From Actinacidiphila oryziradicis (GTDB lineage: Bacteria; Actinomycetota; Actinomycetes; Streptomycetales; Streptomycetaceae), in assembly GCF_005047355.1 (NCBI RefSeq), contig NZ_SUMC01000036.1:1-64000 (forward strand): a stretch of DNA of 64,000 nt, written 5' to 3'. Every line of letters starts with the position of its first letter. Position 1 is the first letter of the stretch. The translations under genes and the position numbers were made by a program. The notes beneath the pieces were generated by a model, which was given only the letters and a program-made list of their open reading frames with translations, searched no databases and was not told the DNA's origin. Shown here one piece after another: positions 40,166 through 48,811 of the stretch.

Positions 40166-40226
40166 TTGACAGTCGGCAGGGAGGGGCGGACACTCGGGCC
40201 CATCGACAGTGAATAAAAGTTCACTG
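40166..40226 (+). promoter_or_regulatory. Promoter plus palindromic operator upstream of the aldehyde dehydrogenase
   Basis: TTGACA (40166-40171), 17 bases, GACACT (40189-40194). Downstream lies CAGTGAA, TAAAAG, TTCACTG (40207-40226), a perfect 7-base dyad placed just after the expected transcription start, a classic repressor position. The repressor is unknown. Confidence 0.5.
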
Positions 40227-40297
40227 GACGAACCTTCCTGGCAGCGGCGCCGGAAGGGACGCCGGATCCCGCTGCCCCGACGTTCTCGAGGACAGCC

Positions 40298-41767
40298 ATG
40301 ACCATTTCCCGCGGGCTCATCATCAATGGCCAGGAGGTCCCGGCCTCCTCCGGCCGCACCACGCCGGACATCAGCCCGTGGACCGGGGACACCTACGCCG
40401 AGATCGCAGCCGGCACGGTCGCTGATGTCACCCGCGCGGTCGACGCCGCCGAGGCGGCCTTCGAGGAGTGGGCGGCCACCGCGCCCTCCCGGCGCCGCGA
40501 GATCTTCCTGCGGGCCGCCGAGATCCTCGCCCACCGCACCGAGGAGATCATCGCGCTGATGGCCGCCGAGGTCGGCGGAGCCGCCCCCTGGGCCGGCTTC
40601 AACGCCCACCTTGCCGCGAACATCCTCTTCGAAGCCGCCGCCGCGGTCTCCCAGCCCACCGGCCAGACCCTCGCCACCGACATACCGGGCGCCTACTCCC
40701 TCCAGATACGGGTACCGGTCGGCGTCGTCGCCGCGATCGCGCCGTGGAACGCGCCGGTCATCCTCGGGGTGCGTGCGGTCGCGCTGCCGCTCGCCGTGGG
40801 AAATACGGTCGTGGCCAAGCCCAGCGAGGACGCGCCCATCGCCTGCGGGCTACTGATCGCCGACGTACTCCACGAGGCCGGTCTCCCTGCCGGTGTGCTC
40901 AATGTCGTCACCAACGACCGCGCCGACGCTCCCGCCATAGTCGGCGCCCTCATCGGCGACCCCCGGGTGCGGATGGTCAACTTCACCGGTTCCACCGAGG
41001 TCGGACGCGCCGTCGGTGTCCAGGCCGCCCAGCACCTCAAGCCCGCGGTCCTCGAACTCGGCGGCAAGAACGCCCTGCTCGTCCTGGAGGACGCCGATGT
41101 CGACTACGCCGTGGACGCCGCCGTCTTCGGGTCGTTCATGAACTCCGGCCAGATCTGCATGTGTATCGACCGCGTGATCGTGCACCGCTCGGTCGCCGAG
41201 GAGTTCACGGCCAAGTTCGCCAAACGCGTCGACTCCCTGCCCTACGGCGACCCCTCCGACCCGGCCACCGCGGTCGGCCCGGTGGTCAACACCCGCGCCG
41301 CCGAGCGCGTCTCGGCTCTCATCGACGAGGCTGTGGCGAAGGGCGCGACCCTCGCCACCGGCACCGGAGCGGTCGAGGGCAATGGCACCCTCATCAAGCC
41401 CGTCGTCCTCACCGGTGTCACCAAGGACGCCAAGATCTACTACGACGAGATCTTCGGCCCCGCCACCGTCGTTCATGTGGTGGACTCGGCCGACGAGGCT
41501 GTGACGCTGGCCAACGACACCTCACACGGGCTGACCGCCGGTGTCATCACCGAGGACCTACGCACCGGCATCGACGTCGCCCGCCGCATCCGGACCGGCA
41601 TCGTCCATGTCAACGACCAGTCGATCGCCGACGAGCCCCAGGCGCCCTTCGGCGGCGTCAAGAGCTCCGGCTACGGGCGCTTCGGCGGCCAGGCGGGAGT
41701 CGAGGCCTTCACCGACACCCGCTGGATCACCGTCCAGGCGCAGGGACACGCCCACTTCCCGATATAG
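40298..41767 (+). CDS. NAD(P)-dependent aldehyde dehydrogenase (benzaldehyde/salicylaldehyde/vanillin type)
   Basis: 489 residues. Catalytic Cys C287 in NSGQICMCIDRVIVH, general base E253 in LELGGKNALLV, cofactor loop NFTGSTEVGR and the PWNAPVILG motif near residue 150. The sequence, including FNAHLAANILFEAAAAVSQ and QAPFGGVKSSGYGRFGG near the end, is most like benzaldehyde, salicylaldehyde or vanillin dehydrogenases. Upstream it has its own promoter and palindromic operator. It may oxidise aromatic aldehydes, complementing the hydroxyquinol operon 5 kb away, but this is speculative. Confidence 0.93.
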   Translation: MTISRGLIINGQEVPASSGRTTPDISPWTGDTYAEIAAGTVADVTRAVDAAEAAFEEWAATAPSRRREIFLRAAEILAHRTEEIIALMAAEVGGAAPWAGFNAHLAANILFEAAAAVSQPTGQTLATDIPGAYSLQIRVPVGVVAAIAPWNAPVILGVRAVALPLAVGNTVVAKPSEDAPIACGLLIADVLHEAGLPAGVLNVVTNDRADAPAIVGALIGDPRVRMVNFTGSTEVGRAVGVQAAQHLKPAVLELGGKNALLVLEDADVDYAVDAAVFGSFMNSGQICMCIDRVIVHRSVAEEFTAKFAKRVDSLPYGDPSDPATAVGPVVNTRAAERVSALIDEAVAKGATLATGTGAVEGNGTLIKPVVLTGVTKDAKIYYDEIFGPATVVHVVDSADEAVTLANDTSHGLTAGVITEDLRTGIDVARRIRTGIVHVNDQSIADEPQAPFGGVKSSGYGRFGGQAGVEAFTDTRWITVQAQGHAHFPI

Positions 41768-41799
41768 GACATCCAGGCCGTATCCTCCTGCCCGCAGAG

Positions 41800-41961
41800 C
41801 CCGCCGTCGGCGGCTCTGCGGGTGCCGTTCAGGTCCTGCGCGCACACCCCGGCGAACGCCCCGGAGAAGCGCAGCCCGTTCCCGTAGTCGCCGGAGAGCA
41901 TGGTCGCGTCGAGGACCGGGCCGACGAGGCGCCGGTGACCCGCACCGAGCTGTCGACCCGG
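41800..41961 (-). pseudogene. GH43-family glycosidase, C-terminal fragment
   Basis: About 54 residues, of which VGPVLDATMLSGDYG and GLRFSGAFAGVCAQDLNGTR match the C-terminal beta-sandwich end of GH43 beta-xylosidases/arabinofuranosidases (the xLDATxLSDxYG, GLRFTGAFVGxxxQDL pattern). The catalytic five-bladed domain is gone. It lies against the aldehyde dehydrogenase stop, antisense to it. Confidence 0.6.
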
Positions 41962-42109
41962 CTGGCCGAGCGGGCGAGCACAGCGCCGCCGAAGGAATGT
42001 GCCCGGGCTGCGCGGCCTCCGGCCGTGCCCTCCTCAAAGCCGGACGGGTTCGGTCTGCTCGGGCCTCACCTCTTGTGAGCGGCAATCCGGGACGGCCATC
42101 CTGCTCCGC

Positions 42110-42727
42110 ATGACTCCACAAGCGGTGATCCGCCCCTACCGCCACGAGGACCGGGCCGCCCTCTACGACATCTGCGTACGCACCGGCCACGAGGGCGGCG
42201 ACGCCCGGCACCTGTACTCCGACCAGGAGTTGCTGCCCAGCATCTTCGCCGGTCCGTACGCGCGGTTGGAGCCGGATCTCGCCTTCGTGGCCGACGACGG
42301 CTGCCGGGCGGTCGGCTACATCGTCGGCACCGCCGACACCGAGGCGTTCGTCGAGCGCTACCGGAAGGAGTGGCTGCCGGCGCTCGCCTACCGCTATCCG
42401 CCGCCGGAGGGGCCACCGGTGACGCCGAGCGAGGAGATGACAGGACTCATGCACTGTCCGGAGCGGATGGTCCTGCCCGAGCTGGCCGGTTACCCGGCGC
42501 ATCTGCACATCGATCTGCTGCCGTCCCACCAGCGGGCCGGCCATGGGCGGGCGTTGATGGAGCGGTTCCTCGGCGCGCTCGCGGACAAGGGAGTCAAGGC
42601 CGTGCACCTGGGGATGCTCACCGCGAATACCCCGGCCCGGGCGTTCTACGATCGCCTCGGGTTCCACGAGATCCCGGTGGCCGATCCCGGGCCGCTCACC
42701 TATCTCGGGCGCAGTACCGGGCAGTGA
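42110..42727 (+). CDS. GNAT acetyltransferase (O-GlcNAcase-C-like group)
   Basis: 205 residues, ATG 42110. Motif A: HLHIDLLPSHQRAGHGRALMERFL; then HLGMLTANTPARAFYDRLGFHEI. The long insert between the first strands (about 80-140, including WLPALAYRYPPPEGPPV) is as in the GNAT domains related to bacterial and animal O-GlcNAcase C-termini. Substrate unknown. No strong ribosome site was found. Confidence 0.9.
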   Translation: MTPQAVIRPYRHEDRAALYDICVRTGHEGGDARHLYSDQELLPSIFAGPYARLEPDLAFVADDGCRAVGYIVGTADTEAFVERYRKEWLPALAYRYPPPEGPPVTPSEEMTGLMHCPERMVLPELAGYPAHLHIDLLPSHQRAGHGRALMERFLGALADKGVKAVHLGMLTANTPARAFYDRLGFHEIPVADPGPLTYLGRSTGQ

Positions 42728-42730
42728 GGA

Positions 42731-42777
42731 GTGAACCGTTTCACAAACCTGCGGCACACCTCTAGGAAGCGCTTGCC
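42731..42777. promoter_or_regulatory. Two LacI-type operator-like palindromes in front of a truncated gene
   Basis: GTGAACCGTTTCAC (42731-42744, 5-base arms GTGAA/TTCAC) and GGAAGCGCTTGCC (42765-42777, with the 8-base palindrome AAGCGCTT). The second resembles operators of LacI regulators of glycan utilisation in Streptomyces. They precede a DUF2264 remnant, so the original promoter appears to survive a deletion. Confidence 0.45.
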
Positions 42778-42806
42778 GGGCTGACGTACCGTCCTGGCGG
42801 CCGCTC

Positions 42807-43808
42807 ATGTTCGGCGGGGACGGCGCCCCCATGCACCAAGGGCGTTCACTCACCTACCGCATGGCCACCACCGCCCCGCTCTGGCTCGGCGCCCTCACCG
42901 GCCACACCCCGCTCCCCCCCGGGACCACCCGCCGGCTCGCCGAAGGCGTGCTGCAGGCGTACTCCGGACCGGCCTCCCCCTACTGGGCGAGCAAAGGCTT
43001 TCTGGGCCTGCTGCTCCCGGCCGGCCACGGGGTGTGGACCGCGGTCGAGGAGGCCGGGCCGGCCGAGCTCGCGGACGCGGTCACCCCGTTCCGCGGCCCG
43101 AACTGGCTGATCCAGTCCACCGCCGCCGACGGCCTCGTACGGCTGCACAACCACGGCAGCCAGGACGCACGCTACGACCCCCACTACAGCCGTCTCGCCT
43201 ATTCGACGGCCACCGGCCCGGTCCCGCAAGGCCGTCCCCAGGACAACCACTTCGGCCTGCTCGGCGCCGACGGCCTCGCCTCGCCGCGCACCCGTATCGA
43301 ACCCCTCGGCACCGGCGACGGCTGGGCCGCCTCCCGCTCCCGGGCCGGCGACGCCCGCGTCATCAGCCTTGTCCTCGCACAGGGGCCCACCGAGGTTCGA
43401 GTCCACCTCGTCACCGGCGCCCCGGCCGGCACCCCCGTCCGCCAGACCGGCTGGGCCGCCGACGACGCCCTGCGCTCAGAACTCCACCCCGTCCACGGCC
43501 TCGCCGCAGCCCCCGGCCTCCCTCCGGCCCCCACCGCCTACGCCGACGCGGTCACCGCCCCGGCCCTCGCCGGCACCAGCGTCAGCGCCGGTGACGGCAC
43601 CGTCGGCAGCCTCCACGTCTGCCTCGCCCGCCTCACGGCCGGCCCCGACCCGGCACCGCTGCGCACTCTCGTCCAGGTCCAGGTCCGGGTCCAGGCGCAG
43701 GGCACCGGTCACCACATCACCGCCCGCTGGCCCGACGGCACCGTCCACCGTGCCCGGCTCACCCCCGACGGCGTAACCGTGGAATCGGCGGCGGCGAACG
43801 GTCGTTGA
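42807..43808 (+). pseudogene. DUF2264 protein, N-terminally truncated
   Basis: 333 residues starting MFGGDGAPMHQGRSLTYRMA and continuing APLWLGALTGHTPL, LAEGVLQAYSGPAS and WTAVEEAGPAELADAVTPFRGPNW. These match the second half of DUF2264 proteins, which normally have about 600-650 residues and lie in rhamnogalacturonan/pectin loci. The first (alpha-barrel) half is missing, and the upstream DNA contains only regulatory sequence. The open frame is still intact, so it might be expressed, but activity is doubtful. Confidence 0.7.
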
Positions 43809-43815
43809 GCAAGCC

Positions 43816-44256
43816 ATGACGGACACCGACGCACTCCAGGACGCCCTGCTCCAACTGCTGGCCGACACCAAGGGCGGCGTACTGGTCACCCTCAAAGGTG
43901 ACGGCCGGCCCCAGCTGTCGAACGTAACGCACGTGTACTACCCCAAGGAGCGGATCATCCGGGTCTCCATCACGGATTCCCGCGCCAAGACCAGGAACCT
44001 CCGCCGCGACCCGCGCGCCACCTACCACGTCACCACCCCGGACCGTTGGTCCTACGCCGTCGCCGAGGGCACCGCCGAACTCACCCCCGTCGCCGCCGAC
44101 CCGCACGACGCCACTGTCGAGGAACTCATCACCCTCTACCGCGACGTCCAGGGGGAGCACCCCGACTGGGACGACTACCGCCGTGCCATGGTCGAGGACC
44201 AGCGGCTCGTCCTGCGACTGCATGTGGACCGCGTCTACGGCCAGGCCCGGACCTGA
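43816..44256 (+). CDS. PPOX-class F420-dependent oxidoreductase
   Basis: 146 residues, ATG 43816, 7 bases after the DUF2264 remnant. Split-barrel flavin/deazaflavin fold: LLADTKGGVLVTLKGDGRPQLSNV, IRVSITDSRAKTRNLRRDPRATYHV, YAVAEGTAELTPVA and LVLRLHVDRVYGQ. The family (Rv1155-like) uses F420, which streptomycetes make, to reduce biliverdin, nitro compounds or other substrates. Small repeats follow directly. Confidence 0.92.
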   Translation: MTDTDALQDALLQLLADTKGGVLVTLKGDGRPQLSNVTHVYYPKERIIRVSITDSRAKTRNLRRDPRATYHVTTPDRWSYAVAEGTAELTPVAADPHDATVEELITLYRDVQGEHPDWDDYRRAMVEDQRLVLRLHVDRVYGQART

Positions 44257-44264
44257 GCGGAGCC

Positions 44265-44312
44265 ATTCGGGTATTCGGGTATTCGGGTATTCGGGTCCGA
44301 ACATGTCCGAAC
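44265..44312. repeat. Four tandem ATTCGGGT octamers followed by two GTCCGAAC boxes
   Basis: ATTCGGGT x4 (44265-44296) without a mismatch, then GTCCGAAC at 44295-44302 and 44305-44312. They fill the promoter region between the oxidoreductase and the GH25 gene. They could be iterons for a DNA-binding protein or a slippage tract. Confidence 0.85.
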
Positions 44313-44430
44313 GGAACCGAATAGGAGAAGGAGAAGCTGAGCAGATCCGCAAAACCTGGTCGCAGCGCCCGCCGCTGGTTTGCCACCATGGAAGCGCAAG
44401 AAAACGGACAACGCCGAACGGGGGCGGTAC

Positions 44431-45204
44431 ATGAGTACCTGCCGCGGAATCGACCTCTCCGTCTATCAGGGCGTACAGGACTGGGACGCGCGCAAGGCCG
44501 AAGGCGTGGTCTTCGCCTTCGCCAAGGCCAGCGAAGGCGAGCACACGCGCGACACGCACTTCAAGACCCACATCACCGGCATCAAGAACGCCGGACTCAT
44601 CCCCGGCGCCTACCACTTCGCCTGGCCGAACCAGGATGTCGCCACCGAGGCCGCCAACTACATCGCCGCGGTGAAGGCGTACGCCGGTGACGGCTTCATC
44701 CACTGGCTCGACCTGGAACCCAGATCCGACGGCACCAACTACGCGGGCCGCACCAACGCCCAGATCGCCGCCTGGGCCGAACGCTGGATCGCGCTGGTCC
44801 AGGAGGCCTACCCAGACCGGCGGGTCGGCATCTACACCTCCGGCGACGACATCGCCAAGGGCCACGCGCCCGCCGACGCGCCCCTGTGGTATCCCGCCTA
44901 CCCCTGGAGCGGCTCGCCCTCCTACGCCGAGGCCGAGGCTGCCACCCGCCCCAGCCCCTCCGGCCGGACGCCGCTGTTCTGGCAGTTCACCTCGAGCCCC
45001 CTCGACCGGTCCATCTGCTACCTGACATCCGACGAGCTGCGTGCCTGGGCGGGCTCCGCCGCCGCCGAGGAGGACGACGTGCCCATATGCACCAGCCTGG
45101 GCAAGACGCTGGACCAGGCCCCGGTGCGGGGCGCGGGTACTGCCCGATGGGCGGAATTCAGCACAGCGGTCGGCGGGCGTCGGCCCGTCCGCCAGGACAA
45201 GTAG
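44431..45204 (+). CDS. GH25 (lysozyme-like) muramidase, short C-terminal extension
   Basis: 257 residues from ATG 44431 (GGGGCGG upstream). GH25 catalytic barrel: CRGIDLSVYQGVQDWD, FAFAKASEGEH, GAYHFAWP, IHWLDLEPRSDG and GIYTSGDDI. It hydrolyses peptidoglycan. There is no Sec/Tat signal, so export would need a holin or other route, as in phage endolysins. The last 45 residues (VPICTSLGKTLDQAPVRG) resemble the beginning of a C-terminal wall-binding domain seen in longer homologues and appear truncated. No neighbouring phage genes. Confidence 0.88.
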   Translation: MSTCRGIDLSVYQGVQDWDARKAEGVVFAFAKASEGEHTRDTHFKTHITGIKNAGLIPGAYHFAWPNQDVATEAANYIAAVKAYAGDGFIHWLDLEPRSDGTNYAGRTNAQIAAWAERWIALVQEAYPDRRVGIYTSGDDIAKGHAPADAPLWYPAYPWSGSPSYAEAEAATRPSPSGRTPLFWQFTSSPLDRSICYLTSDELRAWAGSAAAEEDDVPICTSLGKTLDQAPVRGAGTARWAEFSTAVGGRRPVRQDK

Positions 45205-45210
45205 CAGCCA

Positions 45211-46053
45211 ATGGCCTGGAACATCACCGGCGACCTCGACGCCTTTCTCGCGGCAGCGGGCGGCTTCCTCCGTGCGCGGCCGGCGCAGAACACCGTACTT
45301 CTCACCCTCACGGACCAGCTCCGTACTCGTGGCCTCACCGCTTATGGGAACGAGCCACCGCTCTTCGGCTGGTGGACCGGGATCGACGGTGCCGTCGGCG
45401 GCGCGTTCATGCAGACTCCGCCGTACCACGTCAACCTCGGGACCGTGCCCGAAGCGGCGGCAGTGGCCCTGGCCGGGACCTGGGACGCGGCTCAGCCGCT
45501 GCCGGGCATCGCCGCGGAAGACCGCACCGCCGAGGCGTTCACCGCCGCCTGGCAGGCCCGCACCGGCGCCGGGGCCCGGATCGCCCAGCGCCAGCGGCTC
45601 TACCGGCTCGGCGAGCTGACGCCGGTACGCCCCGCGCCTCTGGGGCGCGCCAGAGTGGCGGGACCCGCCGACCGAGAACTGCTCGTCCGCTGGTACGACG
45701 CCTTCGCCGACGCCCTCCGGTCGCCCAGGGGCAACCACGCGGACTCTGTCGACGACCGCATCACGCACGGCGGCCTCACACTCTGGGAGGCCGGCGGCCA
45801 ACCCGTGGCCATGGCCGGAGCCAGCCGGCTCATCGCGCGATCGGTACGGGTCGCCCCCGTCTATACTCCACCTGGGTTACGTGGCCACGGCTACGCGGGC
45901 GCCGCCACCGCCGCCGTCAGCCAGGCGGCCCTCGACGCCGGTGCCGATGAGGTACTGCTCTTCACCGACCTCGCCAATCCCACCAGCAACGCCCTCTACC
46001 AGCGCCTGGGCTACCGCCCGGTGGACGACCGCACCGTTGTGATCTTCACTTAG
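45211..46053 (+). CDS. GNAT acetyltransferase with N-terminal extension
   Basis: 280 residues. The C-terminal half contains motif A (VAPVYTPPGLRGHGYAGAATAAVSQ) and LLFTDLANPTSNALYQRLGYRPV. The N-terminal half (TGDLDAFLAAAGGFLRARPAQNTVLLTL, LFGWWTGIDGAVGGAF) is a degenerate GNAT-like domain found in many Streptomyces two-domain GNATs. Starts 6 bases after the GH25 stop, so they share a transcript. Substrate unknown. Confidence 0.9.
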   Translation: MAWNITGDLDAFLAAAGGFLRARPAQNTVLLTLTDQLRTRGLTAYGNEPPLFGWWTGIDGAVGGAFMQTPPYHVNLGTVPEAAAVALAGTWDAAQPLPGIAAEDRTAEAFTAAWQARTGAGARIAQRQRLYRLGELTPVRPAPLGRARVAGPADRELLVRWYDAFADALRSPRGNHADSVDDRITHGGLTLWEAGGQPVAMAGASRLIARSVRVAPVYTPPGLRGHGYAGAATAAVSQAALDAGADEVLLFTDLANPTSNALYQRLGYRPVDDRTVVIFT

Positions 46054-46113
46054 GTCCTGGGACCCGGAACCGGAATGCCGGTCGTGGGAGTTGTTGCTGT
46101 ACATACTAAATCT

Positions 46114-46125
46114 GCATACGTATGC
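46114..46125. promoter_or_regulatory. 12-base palindrome in the promoter of the MBL-fold gene
   Basis: GCATACGTATGC, perfect, in an AT-rich patch 26 bases upstream of the start at 46151. It is a likely operator that overlaps the promoter. No adjacent regulator gene. Confidence 0.45.
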
Positions 46126-46150
46126 GATCCTTCAGCATCCAGGAGGTGCC

Positions 46151-47320
46151 GTGACCGGCTCCAGCCCGAAGCGCTCCCGCCTCTTCGCCGCACTGCGCCC
46201 CGCCGCCTTCGGCGCGGACCCCTCCGGAGACCGTATGGAGCGGATCCGGCGGTCGCCGAACTTCGCCGACGGCGTGTTCACGAACCCGGTGACCGCGCGG
46301 GTGACCCCGTCCTCGGGCGCCCTGATGAAAATGGCCTCCTCCTACCTCAGCAAGGCGGAGCGTGCCCGCCGGGCCCCGTCCGGCCCCGTCCCGCTTTACG
46401 CGAAGACCCTCGCCGAGCTCGCCGAGCCTCCCGCCTCCGGGCTGAGGCTGACCTGGATGGGCCATTCCTCCGTGCTCGTCGAGATCGACGGGCGCCGGGT
46501 GCTCATCGACCCGGTGTGGGGCGAGCGCTGCTCACCGTTCTCCTTCGCCGGGCCCAAGAGGCTGCACCCCGTGCCGGTTCCGCTGGCGGACCTGGGCCCG
46601 GTGGACGCGATCGTCATCTCGCACGACCACTACGACCACCTCGACATGCCGACCATCCGCGCCCTGGCCGGCACCGGTACCCGTTTCGTCGTCCCGCTCG
46701 GCGTGGGCGCCCACCTCGACCGCTGGGGCGTGCCCGAGGACCGTACGACCGAGCTCGACTGGAACGAATCCACCGACGTGGCCGGCCTCACCCTCACCGC
46801 CACCCCCGCCCGGCACTTCTGCGGCCGAGGGCTGCGCAACACCCAGCACACCCTCTGGGCCTCCTGGGTCGTCGCCGGGCCCGAGCACCGGGTCTTCCAC
46901 AGCGGCGACACCGGATATTTCCCCGGCTTCGCCGACATCGGCTCCTCCTACGGGCCCTTCGATGCCACGATGATCCAGATCGGCGCTTACGGTGAATTCT
47001 GGCCCGACATTCACATGACCCCCGCCGAGGGCATGCGCGCCCACCTCGATCTCCAGGGCGGCGCCCCCGCCGGCATCATGCTCCCCATTCACTGGGGCAC
47101 CTTCAACCTCGCCCTGCACCCCTGGGAAGAGCCTGCCGAAGGCACCGTCGCCGCCGCCCGCCAAGCCGGCGCCCCGCTCGCCGTCCCCCGCCCGGGCGAG
47201 CCCTTCGAGCCCGCCGCCGGACTCCCGCTCGACCCCTGGTGGCGGGGAATCGCCGCCGTCCCCGCCGGCACGGTATGGCCGCCGATCAGCGACGAGCAGC
47301 CGGACACGGCCAATGCGTAG
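46151..47320 (+). CDS. MBL-fold metallo-hydrolase (UlaG / NAPE-PLD-like)
   Basis: 389 residues from GTG 46151, preceded by AGGAGG. Metal-binding motif ISHDHYDHLDMPTI (HxHxDH), then FHSGDTGYFPGF, GAYGEFWPDIHMTPAEG and MLPIHWGTFNLALHPWEEP. The WMGHSSVLVEIDG N-terminus is typical of UlaG/NAPE-PLD-type lactonases or phospholipases. It appears to be alone, with a palindrome in its promoter. Convergent with the MFS gene. Confidence 0.92.
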   Translation: MTGSSPKRSRLFAALRPAAFGADPSGDRMERIRRSPNFADGVFTNPVTARVTPSSGALMKMASSYLSKAERARRAPSGPVPLYAKTLAELAEPPASGLRLTWMGHSSVLVEIDGRRVLIDPVWGERCSPFSFAGPKRLHPVPVPLADLGPVDAIVISHDHYDHLDMPTIRALAGTGTRFVVPLGVGAHLDRWGVPEDRTTELDWNESTDVAGLTLTATPARHFCGRGLRNTQHTLWASWVVAGPEHRVFHSGDTGYFPGFADIGSSYGPFDATMIQIGAYGEFWPDIHMTPAEGMRAHLDLQGGAPAGIMLPIHWGTFNLALHPWEEPAEGTVAAARQAGAPLAVPRPGEPFEPAAGLPLDPWWRGIAAVPAGTVWPPISDEQPDTANA

Positions 47321-47629
47321 CCGCCTGCGGCTGGCATAGCGGGTGGTGTTTCCCGCCCGCCCACCCGTGCGGCTCCGTCGGTAGGTGCGGGTCTCCCACT
47401 GGGTGGTTGCGCGCCATCGGTGGCTGCGGGAGTCGATCGCGGTCGACCAGGCCTGCCCTCAGTGGTAATGGCGGGAGTGGCGGGTCCCCACAGGCTGGTA
47501 GCTTCCGATGGCGCTCGGCCGCTGGCGGCCGGCCAGGCGCCGCAGGCGTAGCCCGCCGCAGGCGGTCAGGTGTTCGAGGCGGAGCCAGTCCGCTCGGCTG
47601 TAGCGGTGTGGGGGCGGCCGGACGGTGCC
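47321..47629. other. Convergent intergenic region without a gene
   Basis: 309 bases between the MBL gene and the MFS gene. It contains repeated Pro/Gly-coding-like GC sequence (GCCGCAGGCG twice within about 20 bases near 47540-47565) and no coding bias. Probably terminator and spacer. Confidence 0.4.
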
Positions 47630-48811
47630 TCAGCCGGGCGGCCGGGTGGCGGTGCGGGTGAGCCAGAGGGTTGTGGCCAGGCTGGCCGCCGACAGGGCGA
47701 GAAGCATGAGCGGAACGGCGGTGACGCTGGTCCACTCGATGCCCTGGCCCAGGGCGGGTGGGGCGGCGACGCCGCCGATCATGGAGGCGGCGATGACCCA
47801 GGCGCCGGCGCGGCGGGCGGTGGGCACGGCGCGAGTGAGCCAGGGGAGGCCGGTCGGGAAGATGGGGGCGATGAAGAGCCCGACCCCGGCGTAGGCGTAA
47901 GGGGCCAGGGCAGGGACGGTGGCCGGCGCGAGGCAGGCGGTCATGCCGGCGCAGCAGACGGTGATGATCCGCTCCGCCGACCAGCGAAGCGTCAGAGGCA
48001 CGATGAGGAAGCGCCCGATGGTCATCATCAGCCAGTACACGGATGTGGCGGAGGCGGCGAGGGTCGCCGAGCGCCCCAGCGACTCAAGGTGCGTCGGCTC
48101 CCAGCCGCCGACCCCGGCCTCGACGCCCACGTGCAGGACGTAGAGGAGGATGAAGCCGAAGAGGAGGGGCGGCAGCGGAACCCGGCCGGCGGAGGAAGCG
48201 GAGGAAGTGGCCGAAGGCGCTGCGACGGGATCGCGATTCGTACGCACACCGCGTGTGCACAGCGCCAGCGACGCGGCGAGCACGGCGAACGCGCCGAAGG
48301 CGTACGGGTAGCGGTCGGTGCCCAGTACCGCGAGCAGCGCGGGTCCGGCGACGGCGCCGATGCCGAAGTGGGCGTTCAGGATGTTCAGCATGGCGGGGCT
48401 GCGGTCACCGAAGCCGACGGCGAAGAGCTGGTTGAGGCCGTAGTCGATGCCGCCGAAGCCCAGCCCGGTGAGAAGGGCCGCGGCGAGGGCGGAGGGCCAG
48501 TTGGGGGCGAGGGCGAAGGCGGCGGATCCGGCCGCCATCAGCCCGTACGAGAGGGTGAGCAGGGCCCGGTTGCCGATGCGGCCGTGGATGGCGTTGAAGG
48601 AGAGCACTCCGGCGACGCCGCCGATGAAGTGGGCGCTGAGCCCGAGCCCGGCCAGCGCGGGGGAGAGGCCGTAGTCATGCCGGAGGGCCGGGATGGCGGG
48701 GCCGTAGAGGGCTTGCAGGGCGCCGATGAGTATGAAGCCGACGCAGGACGCGGCCACGGCCGGCCGCGAGAAGAGGCGGCCGGTCGTGGGGGCTTCGGCG
48801 AGGGTCGTCAC
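47630..48811 (-). CDS. MFS transporter coupled to beta-galactosidase
   Basis: 393 residues, GTG 48811 overlapping the lacZ stop (GTGA). About 12 hydrophobic segments, for example VAASCVGFILIGALQALYG, LSFNAIHGRIGNRALLTLSY, PLPPLLFGFILLYVLHVGVE and ALSAASLATTLWLTR. The RIGNR loop after the second segment corresponds to the MFS motif A loop. It resembles the FucP-like or sugar MFS group in which EVGxGGWxP-type sequence (GVEAGVGGWEPTHLESLG) follows helix 7. Because it is translationally coupled to lacZ, it probably imports the beta-galactoside or exports a product; direct evidence is lacking. Confidence 0.87.
   Translation of the reverse strand: MTTLAEAPTTGRLFSRPAVAASCVGFILIGALQALYGPAIPALRHDYGLSPALAGLGLSAHFIGGVAGVLSFNAIHGRIGNRALLTLSYGLMAAGSAAFALAPNWPSALAAALLTGLGFGGIDYGLNQLFAVGFGDRSPAMLNILNAHFGIGAVAGPALLAVLGTDRYPYAFGAFAVLAASLALCTRGVRTNRDPVAAPSATSSASSAGRVPLPPLLFGFILLYVLHVGVEAGVGGWEPTHLESLGRSATLAASATSVYWLMMTIGRFLIVPLTLRWSAERIITVCCAGMTACLAPATVPALAPYAYAGVGLFIAPIFPTGLPWLTRAVPTARRAGAWVIAASMIGGVAAPPALGQGIEWTSVTAVPLMLLALSAASLATTLWLTRTATRPPG

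Noticed and set aside
47286..47735. Minus-strand open frame in the convergent gap
   Set aside because: Overlaps the ends of two real genes and is Pro/Arg/His-rich shadow sequence with no start signal.
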